Shown piece after piece: positions 26,843 through 35,724 of a stretch of 44,946 nucleotides of DNA (its first letter is position 1; every line of letters starts with the position of its first letter). The DNA is from Chitinophagales bacterium (lineage in GTDB: Bacteria > Bacteroidota > Bacteroidia > Chitinophagales > JABDMM01). The DNA lies in NCBI GenBank assembly GCA_013001465.1, contig JABDMM010000078.1, positions 1 through 44,946 on the forward strand. The letters run 5' to 3'. A program made the position numbers and the translations under genes. Below the pieces are notes generated by a model that did no database searches, was not told the DNA's origin, and worked only from the letters and a program-made list of their open reading frames with translations.

Positions 26843-27391
26843 ATGAATTTTAAGAATATAAAAATATTAGCGGTTCTATTAGTATCATCGATGATGATCA
26901 TGAGCTGCAGCGACGATGACATAATGGATACGCCGGATTTTTCTGGAACATACATGCAGAAAGATCAAAAGGCAAGACCAGCAGTTAACACCGTTTTCGT
27001 TTCTTCAGGAATGAAGGACGAATTCAACACAACGATCCCTTCGCAGCAGAATGCTGCATTCCAATCCATGTTTCAAACCAATCTTGAAGCATTGAGTCCG
27101 GCTTACAATAATCCGGGAGATGCAAATGCACTAGGTTTAGACGCGGCAGCTTTTACAGGCCTGCTTGCAACCGATGTGTTAAATGTATCCCTTGATGGTA
27201 CCACTACATTTTTCGATGGGACCAATGTTTTAACGGGAAGGGCTTTAGCCGATGATGTGATCACAGTAGAGTTGCTTTTGATCTTTGGTGGTGAGGATTT
27301 CTCTGAGAATCCTGGGCTGTCAGATGATAATGTAGACGCTAACGACAAAGCATTTAGCTCAAGTTTTCCATACCTGGCTTCTGCCTGGTAA
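26843..27391 (+). CDS. Lipoprotein resembling the C-terminal half of DUF4331
   Basis: 182 residues. Signal peptide with a lipobox (MIMSC, Cys22) followed by acidic SDDDIMD, so it should be a lipoprotein. The body begins with ARPAVNTVFVSSGMKDEFN, a motif I associate with the later part of DUF4331 proteins, and ends GLSDDNVDANDKAFSSSFPYLASAW. It follows the first DUF4331 gene in the same operon and is closed by a strong hairpin at 27401-27424. Confidence 0.78.
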   Translation: MNFKNIKILAVLLVSSMMIMSCSDDDIMDTPDFSGTYMQKDQKARPAVNTVFVSSGMKDEFNTTIPSQQNAAFQSMFQTNLEALSPAYNNPGDANALGLDAAAFTGLLATDVLNVSLDGTTTFFDGTNVLTGRALADDVITVELLLIFGGEDFSENPGLSDDNVDANDKAFSSSFPYLASAW

Positions 27392-27400
27392 TAAAAAACA

Positions 27401-27427
27401 GGACCGACAGATTCCTGTCGGTCCTTT
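27401..27427 (+). terminator. Intrinsic terminator after the DUF4331 pair
   Basis: Perfect 10-bp stem GGACCGACAG (27401-27410) / CTGTCGGTCC (27415-27424) with an ATTC loop, followed by TTT and preceded by an A-run. It lies ten bases after the stop at 27391 and 24 bases before the next start, so the TPR gene may be read by partial read-through or its own promoter. Confidence 0.85.
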
Positions 27428-27451
27428 ATCAAACTTCCAAATTAAATCGAT

Positions 27452-28753
27452 ATGAATATTTTAAAAGGTAGCATTCTGGTAGTTATCGCCTCCGCTTCAA
27501 TATATTTTCTTTACCAAATAAGTTCAACAGATAAGATCACAGATGCTGTAGCTTATGATAAATTTCTCTCAGTATCTACAGATGCAAAGGTTGATGAGAT
27601 AAACTCCAATATTGATTTTTGGGAAGATAAGTTAAACACTAACCCGGATCAATTTCCATATAAAGCCAAACTGGCTTATTATAACAGTGAACTTTTCGCA
27701 ACTAATGGCGATATCAGAAAACTTAAACTTTCTGAGCAGTATTTGGTCGATGTAAATACAAGTACAAATTATTCAAATGCAGCTTATTTAAGAGCATTAG
27801 CAAGAAATTATATAACTCAGCACAGGTTTTCTGAAGCACTACATAATCTTGAAATAGCTGAGAAAAATGGAGAAAGGCTGGAAGCAACACAGAAAATGTT
27901 GTTCGATGTTCATCTAGAGCTTGGCAACGATTCAAAGGCAGAAGGATATCTGTCAAAATTTGAAAACTTAAGAGATTTTGAATATTTAATTCGCCGATCG
28001 AAGTGGATGGATCACGAAGGAGATCTTGAGTCAGCGATCTACTTAATGGAGGAAGCTAAAAAGAAGATCGAAGAAGGAAACAACGAAGATCTGAAACAAT
28101 GGACATACACAAATCTTGCAGATTATTATGGACATGCTGGAAGGATAGCTGATTCATACGATCATTATATTAAAGCTCTTGAAATTGATCCAACAAATGC
28201 ATATGCAAAAAAAGGTATTGCATGGATCGTTTTTTCGCACGAGAGAAACTCTGATGAAGCGTTAAGGATCATCAACCATATCACGAGAGAGCACTATGCG
28301 CCGGACTATCATTTACTTAAAGCTGAGATCGCAGAGTTTAATGGCGAACTTCTGGTGAAAGCTAAAGAACTTCAATTGTTTTTTGATAAAACAGAAAGTG
28401 ATGCCTATGGCGTAATGTACAATGCACACAAAGCAGCGTTGCTTGCTGAAGAATTCAATAACTATTCCATGGCGGAAAAACTTGCCCAGATGGAAATTGA
28501 TTCGAGACCAACCCCTCAATCGTTTAGCTTACTTGCATGGACTTATTTTAACTCAGGCGATCTGGATAGTGCATTCGAAATCATTGAAGAAAAAGTAGCA
28601 AATAAGACATTCGAACCCACGATACAATATCAAATGGCCGAGATCTATAAAGCCAAAGGAGATAATAAAAGAGTTGCCAAGTTACGTGAGGAACTAGAAG
28701 GTAGCATTTATGAATTAGGTCCGTCTATGGAAGATAAAATTGAGAAGCTTTAA
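27452..28753 (+). CDS. TPR-repeat protein with N-terminal membrane anchor
   Basis: 433 residues. One hydrophobic helix (about 5-22) and then an all-helical body of tetratricopeptide-like units; the clearest is YDHYIKALEIDPTNAYAKKGIAWIVF (near 232-257), with others around 105-135 and 370-415. It probably faces the periplasm as a protein-interaction scaffold. It follows the DUF4331 pair on the same strand, a neighbourhood I recall from other Bacteroidota, which suggests a common process. Confidence 0.85.
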   Translation: MNILKGSILVVIASASIYFLYQISSTDKITDAVAYDKFLSVSTDAKVDEINSNIDFWEDKLNTNPDQFPYKAKLAYYNSELFATNGDIRKLKLSEQYLVDVNTSTNYSNAAYLRALARNYITQHRFSEALHNLEIAEKNGERLEATQKMLFDVHLELGNDSKAEGYLSKFENLRDFEYLIRRSKWMDHEGDLESAIYLMEEAKKKIEEGNNEDLKQWTYTNLADYYGHAGRIADSYDHYIKALEIDPTNAYAKKGIAWIVFSHERNSDEALRIINHITREHYAPDYHLLKAEIAEFNGELLVKAKELQLFFDKTESDAYGVMYNAHKAALLAEEFNNYSMAEKLAQMEIDSRPTPQSFSLLAWTYFNSGDLDSAFEIIEEKVANKTFEPTIQYQMAEIYKAKGDNKRVAKLREELEGSIYELGPSMEDKIEKL

Positions 28754-28811
28754 TAAATACAGGAAACCAAACATATAACTGAGTTAAGCTAGGTATTGGG
28801 TTTTTTGTTTC

Positions 28812-28843
28812 AAAGGTGCTTGTTTATACAAGCACCTTTTTTT
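28812..28843 (+). terminator. Two-way intrinsic terminator between convergent genes
   Basis: Perfect 11-bp stem AAAGGTGCTTG (28812-28822) / CAAGCACCTTT (28829-28839), six-base loop, T-run to 28843. The A/T flanks let it act in both directions. The TAA of the minus-strand gene (28842-28844) overlaps its T-run. Confidence 0.9.
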
Positions 28844-29312
28844 AATCCGGGTAGTAGTTCCATTTAGGTCCTACATTGTGAATATAGTAATGCGAAGTTG
28901 TACGGGTATTGATAAAATAGCTCACCGAGAAATTATCACCTACCTTTTTGTAGGGTATCCTTTTTACAGATTCGGGGTAGGTCAACAAGTTTTCATCGAT
29001 CCGTTCTGGAAAATTTCCATTTTTTATTTTATAGCTATAACAGTAGTTCACGACATTTGCGGATTCTTCACTTACCCGATAAAAGACGAAAGCTCCGTAC
29101 ATTCTTTTGGGCACGATCCATAGAGCCAGGATCATAGCGATCGTAACCGCTAATCTTTTTCTGCTGATACTTATAAGATAGATCGGAATAGCATTTAGAA
29201 GAATCAAGTAGAGGTAAAACCTGGAAGCTATTTCGGAATCAGTTTCAAAAGCTATTGATGCCGCAATCACTTCTAAGAGTATTAGCAAGACAAACATAAC
29301 AGTTGTTGTCAT
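28842..29312 (-). CDS. Membrane protein of unknown function
   Basis: 156 residues. Three hydrophobic segments in the first half (about 3-19, 32-48, 53-70), then a mostly soluble C-terminal part with a pattern like a pilin-type or type II secretion periplasmic domain (YCYSYKIKNGNFPERIDENLL...). That similarity is too weak to name. It lies 50 bases downstream of the nuclease-helicase gene and could be last in the Uup operon. I do not recognise the family. Confidence 0.65.
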   Translation of the reverse strand: MTTTVMFVLLILLEVIAASIAFETDSEIASRFYLYLILLNAIPIYLISISRKRLAVTIAMILALWIVPKRMYGAFVFYRVSEESANVVNYCYSYKIKNGNFPERIDENLLTYPESVKRIPYKKVGDNFSVSYFINTRTTSHYYIHNVGPKWNYYPD

Positions 29313-29362
29313 AGTGCTTTAAACGCCTTGAAGCAAATTGTTCGTATTCCAAAGAGCGATAA

Positions 29363-32300
29363 TTATGTAGGATCAACGATCTTTTTCGCTACGACGTCGA
29401 GACATGCTGAAGCATTGACATACCTGATAAACCCGTTTGCCAATAACATTTGATGGGGTGTTTTGCAGTTGATTTCAAAGAGGGAAGGGGAAGCGACGAG
29501 TAATGCCAGGCACTTTGCCCTGCTTATCGCTACATTCAGTCTGTTTAGTGAATACAAGAATTCCATTCCTCTCGGAGCCTCTTCTTGGGAGCTGGTTGTC
29601 ATCGAGTAAATTACAACAGGCGCTTCTTTACCTTGAAATTTATCGACAGTACCGATCGGAATTCCGGGAAGCGCTTCTTTAAGCAAATCCACCTGTGCAT
29701 TATATGGAGCCACGATCATGATATGTTCTTCAGAAAGTTGTTCCTTCTGGTCTTCTTTATTGTACCAATAACCGGTCTTTAATAACTCATCGACTAAGTC
29801 TATAATGATATCCACTTCTTCTACACTGCTACTTTGATTTCCTTCATGCTCGGAAGGGAGGTAGAACAAACCGGCTCCTTTGAGCGGACCATCGTGATCT
29901 ATTCTCTGATTTTCAAGACCCGGGCTACTCTTAAGTTTGCTATTGTAAAAAGTATCTGAGACAAACTCCTGGATCTTTGGAGACATTCGAAAAGTCCTGT
30001 CGAGGAACAAACCTTCGCCGGTATTGATCACTTTTTCTTCATTCAACCAATAGCCTAGCACCGAAACCTGTATCTCCGGCGGATGCACGCCAGTCGAGAC
30101 ATTTTCCAATTGTTGAGGGTCTCCGAGCAAAACCATTGAATCGGTAGCGTGAGCGCAAGCGATCGCATCAGCGAGCGCAAACTGACCTGCTTCATCGATA
30201 AACAATACGTCAATGCTTTTTTGCATTTCAGGGCTGCTCCATAACCAATGTGTTCCGGCGGTAACATGAATATCTTCATTATTTTTCTTAATGTCACCAG
30301 TTCTCATATGGGACATCCAGTCGTTGTCTTCTTCAGTTGATCCTGTCTTCCTTTGCTTAACGATCTTGCAGTCAAAGTCCGGATAGCATTCTGATCGTAC
30401 TTCATGTAGTTTTTGTAGCAGGTTTCGTATCACGGAATGACTTTGTGCAGTGATACCAACTTTTTTACCGCTAAGTACCAATTCGCAGATCATGTGCGCA
30501 GCTGTGAACGTTTTACCAGTGCCTGGAGGACCCTGAATTGGCAGTACAGCTCCATTTTTCAGATGATGAGCGAGTCGTTTTGCACTTTCAAGAACTGAAG
30601 TTTCCTCTTCAAGTGTTCTCACATCTTTCAAAACTTGCCGTCTCAAGAGTAGGTTTTCAATACATGGATATATCCATTTCTCTTTCAGCAGATCTGTACC
30701 CAGATCAATAAATCTGTCGAGTTGATTTTTACATGAAAAGTATGTTGAAGCTACTAAACCAATAGATCCTTGAATTAATTGTGCTATCTCCTTGAGATTC
30801 TCTTCCTTTCTTGTGATCTCAAACCACCCGGACTTAGTATCAAAATCATGAATAGGAAGACCTTTACCATCCGGACAAATTTTGAGTGCATCTTTGAAGC
30901 CGTCAAACGTCTGTTTTCGATATGACCATCTATACACTTTGGAATAGTTCTTTTCACCGGTTATACCTACAAAGTGAAAGGGCCCCGCCAAAGTTTTTCT
31001 TTCATCGATCATCTCTTCCCTTGTCATTTCCATTTTATGAAAATACTCCCACCAATATGATTTGTCCTCTCTTCTGTACCAAAGTAGAATATCCGCAATG
31101 GCTTTTTTAGCGTGATCTTCAGGAGATAGATCTTCAGGGATCATTCCTTCATCATTCATCAAACTATGATATAACTGATCACTGATCTCAGAAAGCTTCA
31201 CGATCTTATCATTTGGTGGACTGCTATCCTTATCATCATGGGACGCGTTAAACCGAGGAATCTCAACACCGGTTTTTTCTAACTCTTCTCGTCTAGACTC
31301 CAGCCACTCATGGAGTTTAAGTGTTGAAATGCAGTCTTCTTTATTGTAATCATGAACTAGTCTTTTATGCTCATCTCCAATATCCAGCTGACTGTCGAGC
31401 AATAAAGCGATCCTTTTTCTTGCCATAGAAGCCTTCCGTAAATCTTCCCAATCTCGCTGGAAATCATAATGCCCTTCTATCTCTTTAAGTCCATATCCGG
31501 TAACAGATAAACGAATACCATTCTTCACAACTCGGTGCAAATTCACGAACAACTCTTGACGCAACATATCATCCACTTCATCAACAAATACATTATATCG
31601 TGTTGAAAGCCTGCGAACCACCGTTGCTTCATAGTGCCCGAAGTGATAGACATGGAGGCCCGGAAACATTTTTTTTCTATCCATGATGAAGGAGATGAAT
31701 TTTTCAAATGCTGCTTTCTCCTGTAGGTTATTCATGGCCCATTCATGGTGGTAAAGCTGCTCATCATTGTCGATGGTCACCCAGCCAAACAGATACTCGA
31801 CACCCAGCTCACCGATATGTCCGTCGCCTTCGATGTCGAAAAAAATATCACCTTCATTCGTCATAGGTAATCCTGAAAGGCCTTGATTTTCAACAATTGG
31901 AAGAATAAATTCATGTTCATGCTTACCGCTATTTCTGGCTTTCAATTGGATCCTGGCCTGCCTGAAGATCTTTTCACAGGATTCTTTCGATGTTTTGGGC
32001 AATTCAGGAGCACGGTCTAACTGACCAACCTGAGCTAAAGTCGAGAGGCCAATGGATCTTAGATCTTTCCTTATCCTTCGGCTTGAACCGGCAATTAACT
32101 TTAAATGGTCCTGGGTTTTCCAAACATCTTCGCAGTGACCTCTCCAGTCACAACTGTGACATTTTTCAACAGGCTCTGCGGCTAAGTGTTTTATGTTTTT
32201 GAGATCTGCAGATAAGCTATTGAGGTATTTGTTTTTTGCATATTGCAGGTAATCGATAAAGTCAGCAGGGTTGAACTCATTAATATGGTTTTTCCCTCCT

Positions 32301-32782
32301 ACAACAACTATTTTTTCCGGAAGGCAGCCTTGTATTTTTTCAAGCATTTCAGAATAAATGCACAGCTGGACGATAGCAGAGCCCTTTACTTCTGAGCTAA
32401 GCTTAGTATCATGAATGGAATAGGAATATGAACCCAGGTTAGAAGGCTTTTTACTTTTGACTAAAAAATCAGCATAACCGATCCAGTCTTCAAACTTCAA
32501 AGCAGCCTGAAATATCACTGATCTCCCATCCTTGATCAAATGAATCGTCTGCTCATATTTTTCCTCAAACTTTTCTGAATCAATAATGGCAGTATCTTGA
32601 AATTGATCTTCTAATTTAGAGAGGTATGTTTTTTCATGGCGGTCTCCTTGATTTCTGATCAATTCCAGTAATGGATCTTCAGTATATGGTCTGGGAAGTA
32701 AATCGAGTGTAGCTGCAGCCTCCAGTTTCGACAGGTGTGGACAGGCTAAAAAATTATTGAGTTTTGAAGGACTATGAAACAT
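29363..32782 (-). CDS. Three-module nuclease-helicase: Fe-S RecB/Cas4-like nuclease, DEDD exonuclease-like domain, SF1 helicase
   Basis: 1139 residues, no signal peptide. The first module is a TM0106-type RecB/Cas4-like nuclease: FLACPHL (Cys14), WIGYADFL, the D-x-K motif HDTKLS (near 125), QLCIY, and a CHSCDWRGHC cluster (near 208-218) that with Cys14 could bind an Fe-S cluster. The second is an RNase H-like DEDD domain (FFDIEGD near 317; YNKEDC near 482). The third is an SF1 helicase of the Upf1/DNA2 type: GPPGTGKT (near 752), FIDEAGQ (near 862), GDPQQL, VDKFQGKE and LNVAISRAK. A role in DNA repair or processing of branched or foreign DNA or RNA is inferred. It lies 30 bases downstream of the Uup-like gene. 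Confidence 0.88.
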   Translation of the reverse strand: MFHSPSKLNNFLACPHLSKLEAAATLDLLPRPYTEDPLLELIRNQGDRHEKTYLSKLEDQFQDTAIIDSEKFEEKYEQTIHLIKDGRSVIFQAALKFEDWIGYADFLVKSKKPSNLGSYSYSIHDTKLSSEVKGSAIVQLCIYSEMLEKIQGCLPEKIVVVGGKNHINEFNPADFIDYLQYAKNKYLNSLSADLKNIKHLAAEPVEKCHSCDWRGHCEDVWKTQDHLKLIAGSSRRIRKDLRSIGLSTLAQVGQLDRAPELPKTSKESCEKIFRQARIQLKARNSGKHEHEFILPIVENQGLSGLPMTNEGDIFFDIEGDGHIGELGVEYLFGWVTIDNDEQLYHHEWAMNNLQEKAAFEKFISFIMDRKKMFPGLHVYHFGHYEATVVRRLSTRYNVFVDEVDDMLRQELFVNLHRVVKNGIRLSVTGYGLKEIEGHYDFQRDWEDLRKASMARKRIALLLDSQLDIGDEHKRLVHDYNKEDCISTLKLHEWLESRREELEKTGVEIPRFNASHDDKDSSPPNDKIVKLSEISDQLYHSLMNDEGMIPEDLSPEDHAKKAIADILLWYRREDKSYWWEYFHKMEMTREEMIDERKTLAGPFHFVGITGEKNYSKVYRWSYRKQTFDGFKDALKICPDGKGLPIHDFDTKSGWFEITRKEENLKEIAQLIQGSIGLVASTYFSCKNQLDRFIDLGTDLLKEKWIYPCIENLLLRRQVLKDVRTLEEETSVLESAKRLAHHLKNGAVLPIQGPPGTGKTFTAAHMICELVLSGKKVGITAQSHSVIRNLLQKLHEVRSECYPDFDCKIVKQRKTGSTEEDNDWMSHMRTGDIKKNNEDIHVTAGTHWLWSSPEMQKSIDVLFIDEAGQFALADAIACAHATDSMVLLGDPQQLENVSTGVHPPEIQVSVLGYWLNEEKVINTGEGLFLDRTFRMSPKIQEFVSDTFYNSKLKSSPGLENQRIDHDGPLKGAGLFYLPSEHEGNQSSSVEEVDIIIDLVDELLKTGYWYNKEDQKEQLSEEHIMIVAPYNAQVDLLKEALPGIPIGTVDKFQGKEAPVVIYSMTTSSQEEAPRGMEFLYSLNRLNVAISRAKCLALLVASPSLFEINCKTPHQMLLANGFIRYVNASACLDVVAKKIVDPT

Positions 32783-32812
32783 GTTTTAAAAATAAACAAA
32801 GCACTTTTAAAG

Positions 32813-34690
32813 TCAGCCCTTTTCATCCAACTCCATCCAACGAAACATCTTATCATCGATCAGTTTCATGACTGACCCAAGACGTTCCGCTTTCTCCTGC
32901 AGAATCGAATAATCTGTTTCACCGGAATTCATAAAGTGTTCTAACTCTTTCTTTTCTTTTTCAAGTTTTTTGATCTCCTTTTCGAGTGTCTGGTATTCGA
33001 GCTTATCTTTGTAGGTGAGTCCTTTTCGTTCACTCTTTTGTTTTTTCTTTGATTGCTTTTCTTCTTTTAGATCAGCTTTTTCTTGCTTCTCAGAAATGGC
33101 TTCTTTTGATCTGTATTCTGAATAGGTGCCAACATAACCATTAATTTCTCCATTCCCTTTGAATACGAATAGTTGGTCGACAAGCTTATCCATAAAATAT
33201 CTATCGTGAGTCACGACGACGAGACAACCTTGAAAGCTCTCTAAAAATTCTTCAAGTTTATTGAGGGTTAAGAGATCGAGATCATTTGTAGGCTCATCGA
33301 GAATGAGGAAATTCGGGTTTCTGATAAGAACAGTGAGAAGATATAACCTTCTTCTTTCACCACCACTCAATCTTGAATAGTAAGTTCTCTGCATTTTTGG
33401 TGGAAAGAGAAAGTGATTTAAAAACTCAGATGCAGTAAGTTTACTTCCATTCCCTAAAACTATTACTTCAGCGATATCTTTAAGGATATCAAGTACTCTT
33501 TTGTCTTTCTTAAGTTGTAAACCGCTTTGAGCATAGTAACCAAAGACTGTAGTTTCTCCTACATTTACTTTGCCTGAATCCTGTGGTTCAAGTCCGAGGA
33601 GGATGTTCAGAAAAGTCGATTTACCAACGCCGTTTCGACCAACAATTCCAATTCTTTCACCTCTTTTAAATGTATGTGAGAAACCATCTAGAATTTTAAG
33701 ATCTCCATAGCTTTTTCTCACGTTCTTTAGTTCAAGTATCTTACCTCCAACGCGAGACATTTTGACATCGAGTTTCAGTTCATCCTTTTTTGTCTTTCTG
33801 GTCGCCTTATCATGAATATCATCGAATGCTCTGATCCTTGATTTTGCTTTTGTTGTTCTGGCTTTTGGGCTGCGTCTCAGCCATTCAAGTTCCTTCTTCA
33901 TCAATTTGTTCGCCTTATCTGTTTCGGATTTAAAGACAGCTTCTCTCTCGGCTCGTTTTTCTATAAAGTATGCGTAGTTCCCTTTGTGGAAGAAAAGCTT
34001 ACCATCTTCAAGTTCAATGATCCTGTTGCAAACCCTGTCTAAAAAGTATCGATCATGCGTCACCATTAGTATTGTGATAGAAGACTTACTGAGGTAGTTT
34101 TCCAGCCATTCGATCATTTCAATATCAAGATGGTTTGTAGGCTCGTCCATGATGATGAGGTCCGGATCATCTAATAAAGTCAATGCCATCGCCAATCGCT
34201 TCTTTTCGCCTCCCGACATCTGCCTGATCGGCTTTTTCAGATCGACGATGTTGAACCTACTGAGTAGTTCCTTTAATTTACGCTCATAATCCCAGGCATG
34301 ATTTTGATCCATTTTTGCTGAAGCCAGCTCGAATGCTTTCTGAGTTTTTTCGGAGTAATTATTTGTTTGCTGGAACAATGCGTCTTCATACTCCCGAATA
34401 ATAGAAAGCAGTTCTGTATGAGAACCGTCAATTAAACTTTCAATGGACTCGTCCTCGTCAAATTGGGGATCTTGTTCGAGGAAGCTGGTTTTTATCTCTG
34501 ATCGAACGTATACTTCACCTTCATCGGCTATATCTCTGTTCATTAAAATTTTGAGAAGACTTGATTTTCCGGCTCCATTGTTTGCGATCAAACCTACTTT
34601 GTCTCCTTTGTTCAATGAGAAACGGATATTCTCAAATAGGATATTGTCAGGATAATGTTTTGTGAGACCCTCAACAGAAAGGTAAAGCAT
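32813..34690 (-). CDS. uup: Uup-type ABC-F ATPase
   Basis: 625 residues with two soluble ABC domains and no membrane segments. First Walker A ANNGAGKSS (36-44) with SGGEKKRLAMAL and DEPTNHLD; second Walker A GRNGVGKST with SGGERRRLYLL and DEPTNDLD. The linker is rich in Lys and Arg, and the C-terminal 90 residues form the charged coiled coil typical of Uup. ABC-F proteins act on stalled ribosomes; Uup has also been tied to DNA recombination intermediates, which fits its place ahead of the nuclease-helicase. Paralogues such as EttA lack this C-terminal coiled coil. A good promoter lies at 34711-34742. Confidence 0.88.
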   Translation of the reverse strand: MLYLSVEGLTKHYPDNILFENIRFSLNKGDKVGLIANNGAGKSSLLKILMNRDIADEGEVYVRSEIKTSFLEQDPQFDEDESIESLIDGSHTELLSIIREYEDALFQQTNNYSEKTQKAFELASAKMDQNHAWDYERKLKELLSRFNIVDLKKPIRQMSGGEKKRLAMALTLLDDPDLIIMDEPTNHLDIEMIEWLENYLSKSSITILMVTHDRYFLDRVCNRIIELEDGKLFFHKGNYAYFIEKRAEREAVFKSETDKANKLMKKELEWLRRSPKARTTKAKSRIRAFDDIHDKATRKTKKDELKLDVKMSRVGGKILELKNVRKSYGDLKILDGFSHTFKRGERIGIVGRNGVGKSTFLNILLGLEPQDSGKVNVGETTVFGYYAQSGLQLKKDKRVLDILKDIAEVIVLGNGSKLTASEFLNHFLFPPKMQRTYYSRLSGGERRRLYLLTVLIRNPNFLILDEPTNDLDLLTLNKLEEFLESFQGCLVVVTHDRYFMDKLVDQLFVFKGNGEINGYVGTYSEYRSKEAISEKQEKADLKEEKQSKKKQKSERKGLTYKDKLEYQTLEKEIKKLEKEKKELEHFMNSGETDYSILQEKAERLGSVMKLIDDKMFRWMELDEKG

Positions 34691-34710
34691 ACTCGGATTG
34701 TCTTAGAGGG

Positions 34711-34742
34711 CAAATGTAAGTCATCAAATGTCAAAATTCAAT
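34711..34742 (-). promoter_or_regulatory. Bacteroidota-type promoter of the uup operon
   Basis: On the minus strand ATTG (34739-34742), 20 bases, then TACATTTG (34711-34718): exact agreement with the TTG / TAnnTTTG pattern. It lies 20 bases upstream of the ATG at 34690, so the leader would be very short. Confidence 0.7.
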
Positions 34743-34882
34743 CTAATTTGATGAATCGACATTGAAAAATATTATTATCACGAGTATCTTCGAATAAAAT
34801 GCAGGTTGAGCTGGATGCTGCGTGTATTTTAATTCTTGAATAATCATGTTTCGAAATAGCAAATTGAATATATCCGAAGATC

Positions 34883-35188
34883 ATGAGCACAATACAAAAT
34901 AGATATAAAGACAAACCTTTCCTGCGACTACTGGATATGTATGTCATCGATTGTATCGGTGAACTTAACTCGAAAGATTCGGTCATTCTGGATCAGATCA
35001 CGCCAGAACTAGTTACGACTTACAACGTTGAAGGTGATTGGAGAACGATAATTAAGACTGTAATGAAATTCCCTGATAATATTGAAGAGATCATTCAGGA
35101 AGCCTGGGAGAATAGCAAAGAGGTCGCTGGTAAAGAAGCAAGTCCAGGATATTTTGCGATGGCGTTCGTCGATACGAATTTTAGTTGA
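34883..35188 (+). CDS. Small conserved protein of unknown function
   Basis: 101 residues, no membrane segment or signal. The pattern FLRLLDMYVIDCIGELNSKD..ILDQITPEL...Y.V.GDWRTIIKTVMKFPDNIEEIIQEAW and a final FAMAFVDTNFS recall a small conserved family I have seen in proteobacteria and other phyla. I know no function. Its TGA (35186-35188) overlaps the TAA of the convergent SRPBCC gene (35181-35183), an eight-base tail-to-tail overlap. The 190 bases upstream hold no other gene on this strand. Confidence 0.75.
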   Translation: MSTIQNRYKDKPFLRLLDMYVIDCIGELNSKDSVILDQITPELVTTYNVEGDWRTIIKTVMKFPDNIEEIIQEAWENSKEVAGKEASPGYFAMAFVDTNFS

Positions 35189-35606
35189 CTCCTTTTGACA
35201 AGTATAGTTTAAGTTCATTAAAGAAATAATTCCAACCTGCAGTACAGCTTTCTTTCGTGAACTCCGGAATATCGGAGGGAAATGAATCCAGGCCCGTGCA
35301 AGTAACCTCAAGCTTTGTGTTTCCATTTGCATCGTGAAGGTTAAAGGTCACTTCTGAATAACCGCTGATGTCCCGATATGTCCAGCTATAGGATATCTTT
35401 TCATTTTCAATCACCTCAAGTACCTCCCAAATGTGATGAAAAGACCTATTCGTAGAACCAACATCAAACTCCGTTTTAAAGCCTACGCGAGCTTGAAAAT
35501 CAGGCATATTTTCGAAAAACCATTGCCTCATCTCAGCCGGATCCGTTAATGCCTTCCATATTCTTTCTTTAGTGTATGGGTATAAACCGATCACTTTTAC
35601 ATCCAT
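35181..35606 (-). CDS. SRPBCC (AHSA1-like) domain protein
   Basis: 141 residues from ATG at 35606 (MDVKVIGLYPYTKERIWKAL); the frame extends further upstream but without family likeness. The order IGLYPYTKERIWKALTDPAEMRQWF, a central ISYSWTYRDISGYSEVTFNL and a final helix with ESCTAGWNYFFNELKLYL matches the AHSA1/START-like ligand-binding fold. A small hydrophobic ligand is likely but unknown. It is divergent from feoA and overlaps the small gene at 34883-35188 at its end. Confidence 0.85.
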   Translation of the reverse strand: MDVKVIGLYPYTKERIWKALTDPAEMRQWFFENMPDFQARVGFKTEFDVGSTNRSFHHIWEVLEVIENEKISYSWTYRDISGYSEVTFNLHDANGNTKLEVTCTGLDSFPSDIPEFTKESCTAGWNYFFNELKLYLSKGVN

Positions 35607-35693
35607 AATTTCTAATATAAGGAAATAGAGTGAAATTGGCGTCAGCAACTGATGAAAGTCATCCAAAAAATCACAACAAAAGCGTATCTTGCG

Positions 35694-35720
35694 CCTTATT
35701 TATACTCAGTCTAAATAAGG
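35694..35720 (+). promoter_or_regulatory. 27-bp palindromic operator ahead of the feo operon (iron-regulator type)
   Basis: Arms CCTTATTTATACT (35694-35706) and AGTCTAAATAAGG (35708-35720) are reverse complements at 12 of 13 positions around one central base. The inner TTATTTA..TAAATAA symmetry resembles the binding sites of iron regulators (Fur or DtxR family). It ends four bases before the feoA TTG start. A TATCTTGC at 35685-35692 is a possible -7 element, so the operator would cover the transcription start. This layout predicts repression by iron. Confidence 0.78.
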
Positions 35721-35724
35721 AATT

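Noticed and set aside
29363-34690. Nuclease-helicase as part of an anti-phage defence island
   Set aside because: No other defence-type gene, integrase or toxin lies nearby, and the partner is a housekeeping-type Uup protein; a repair or processing role is as likely.
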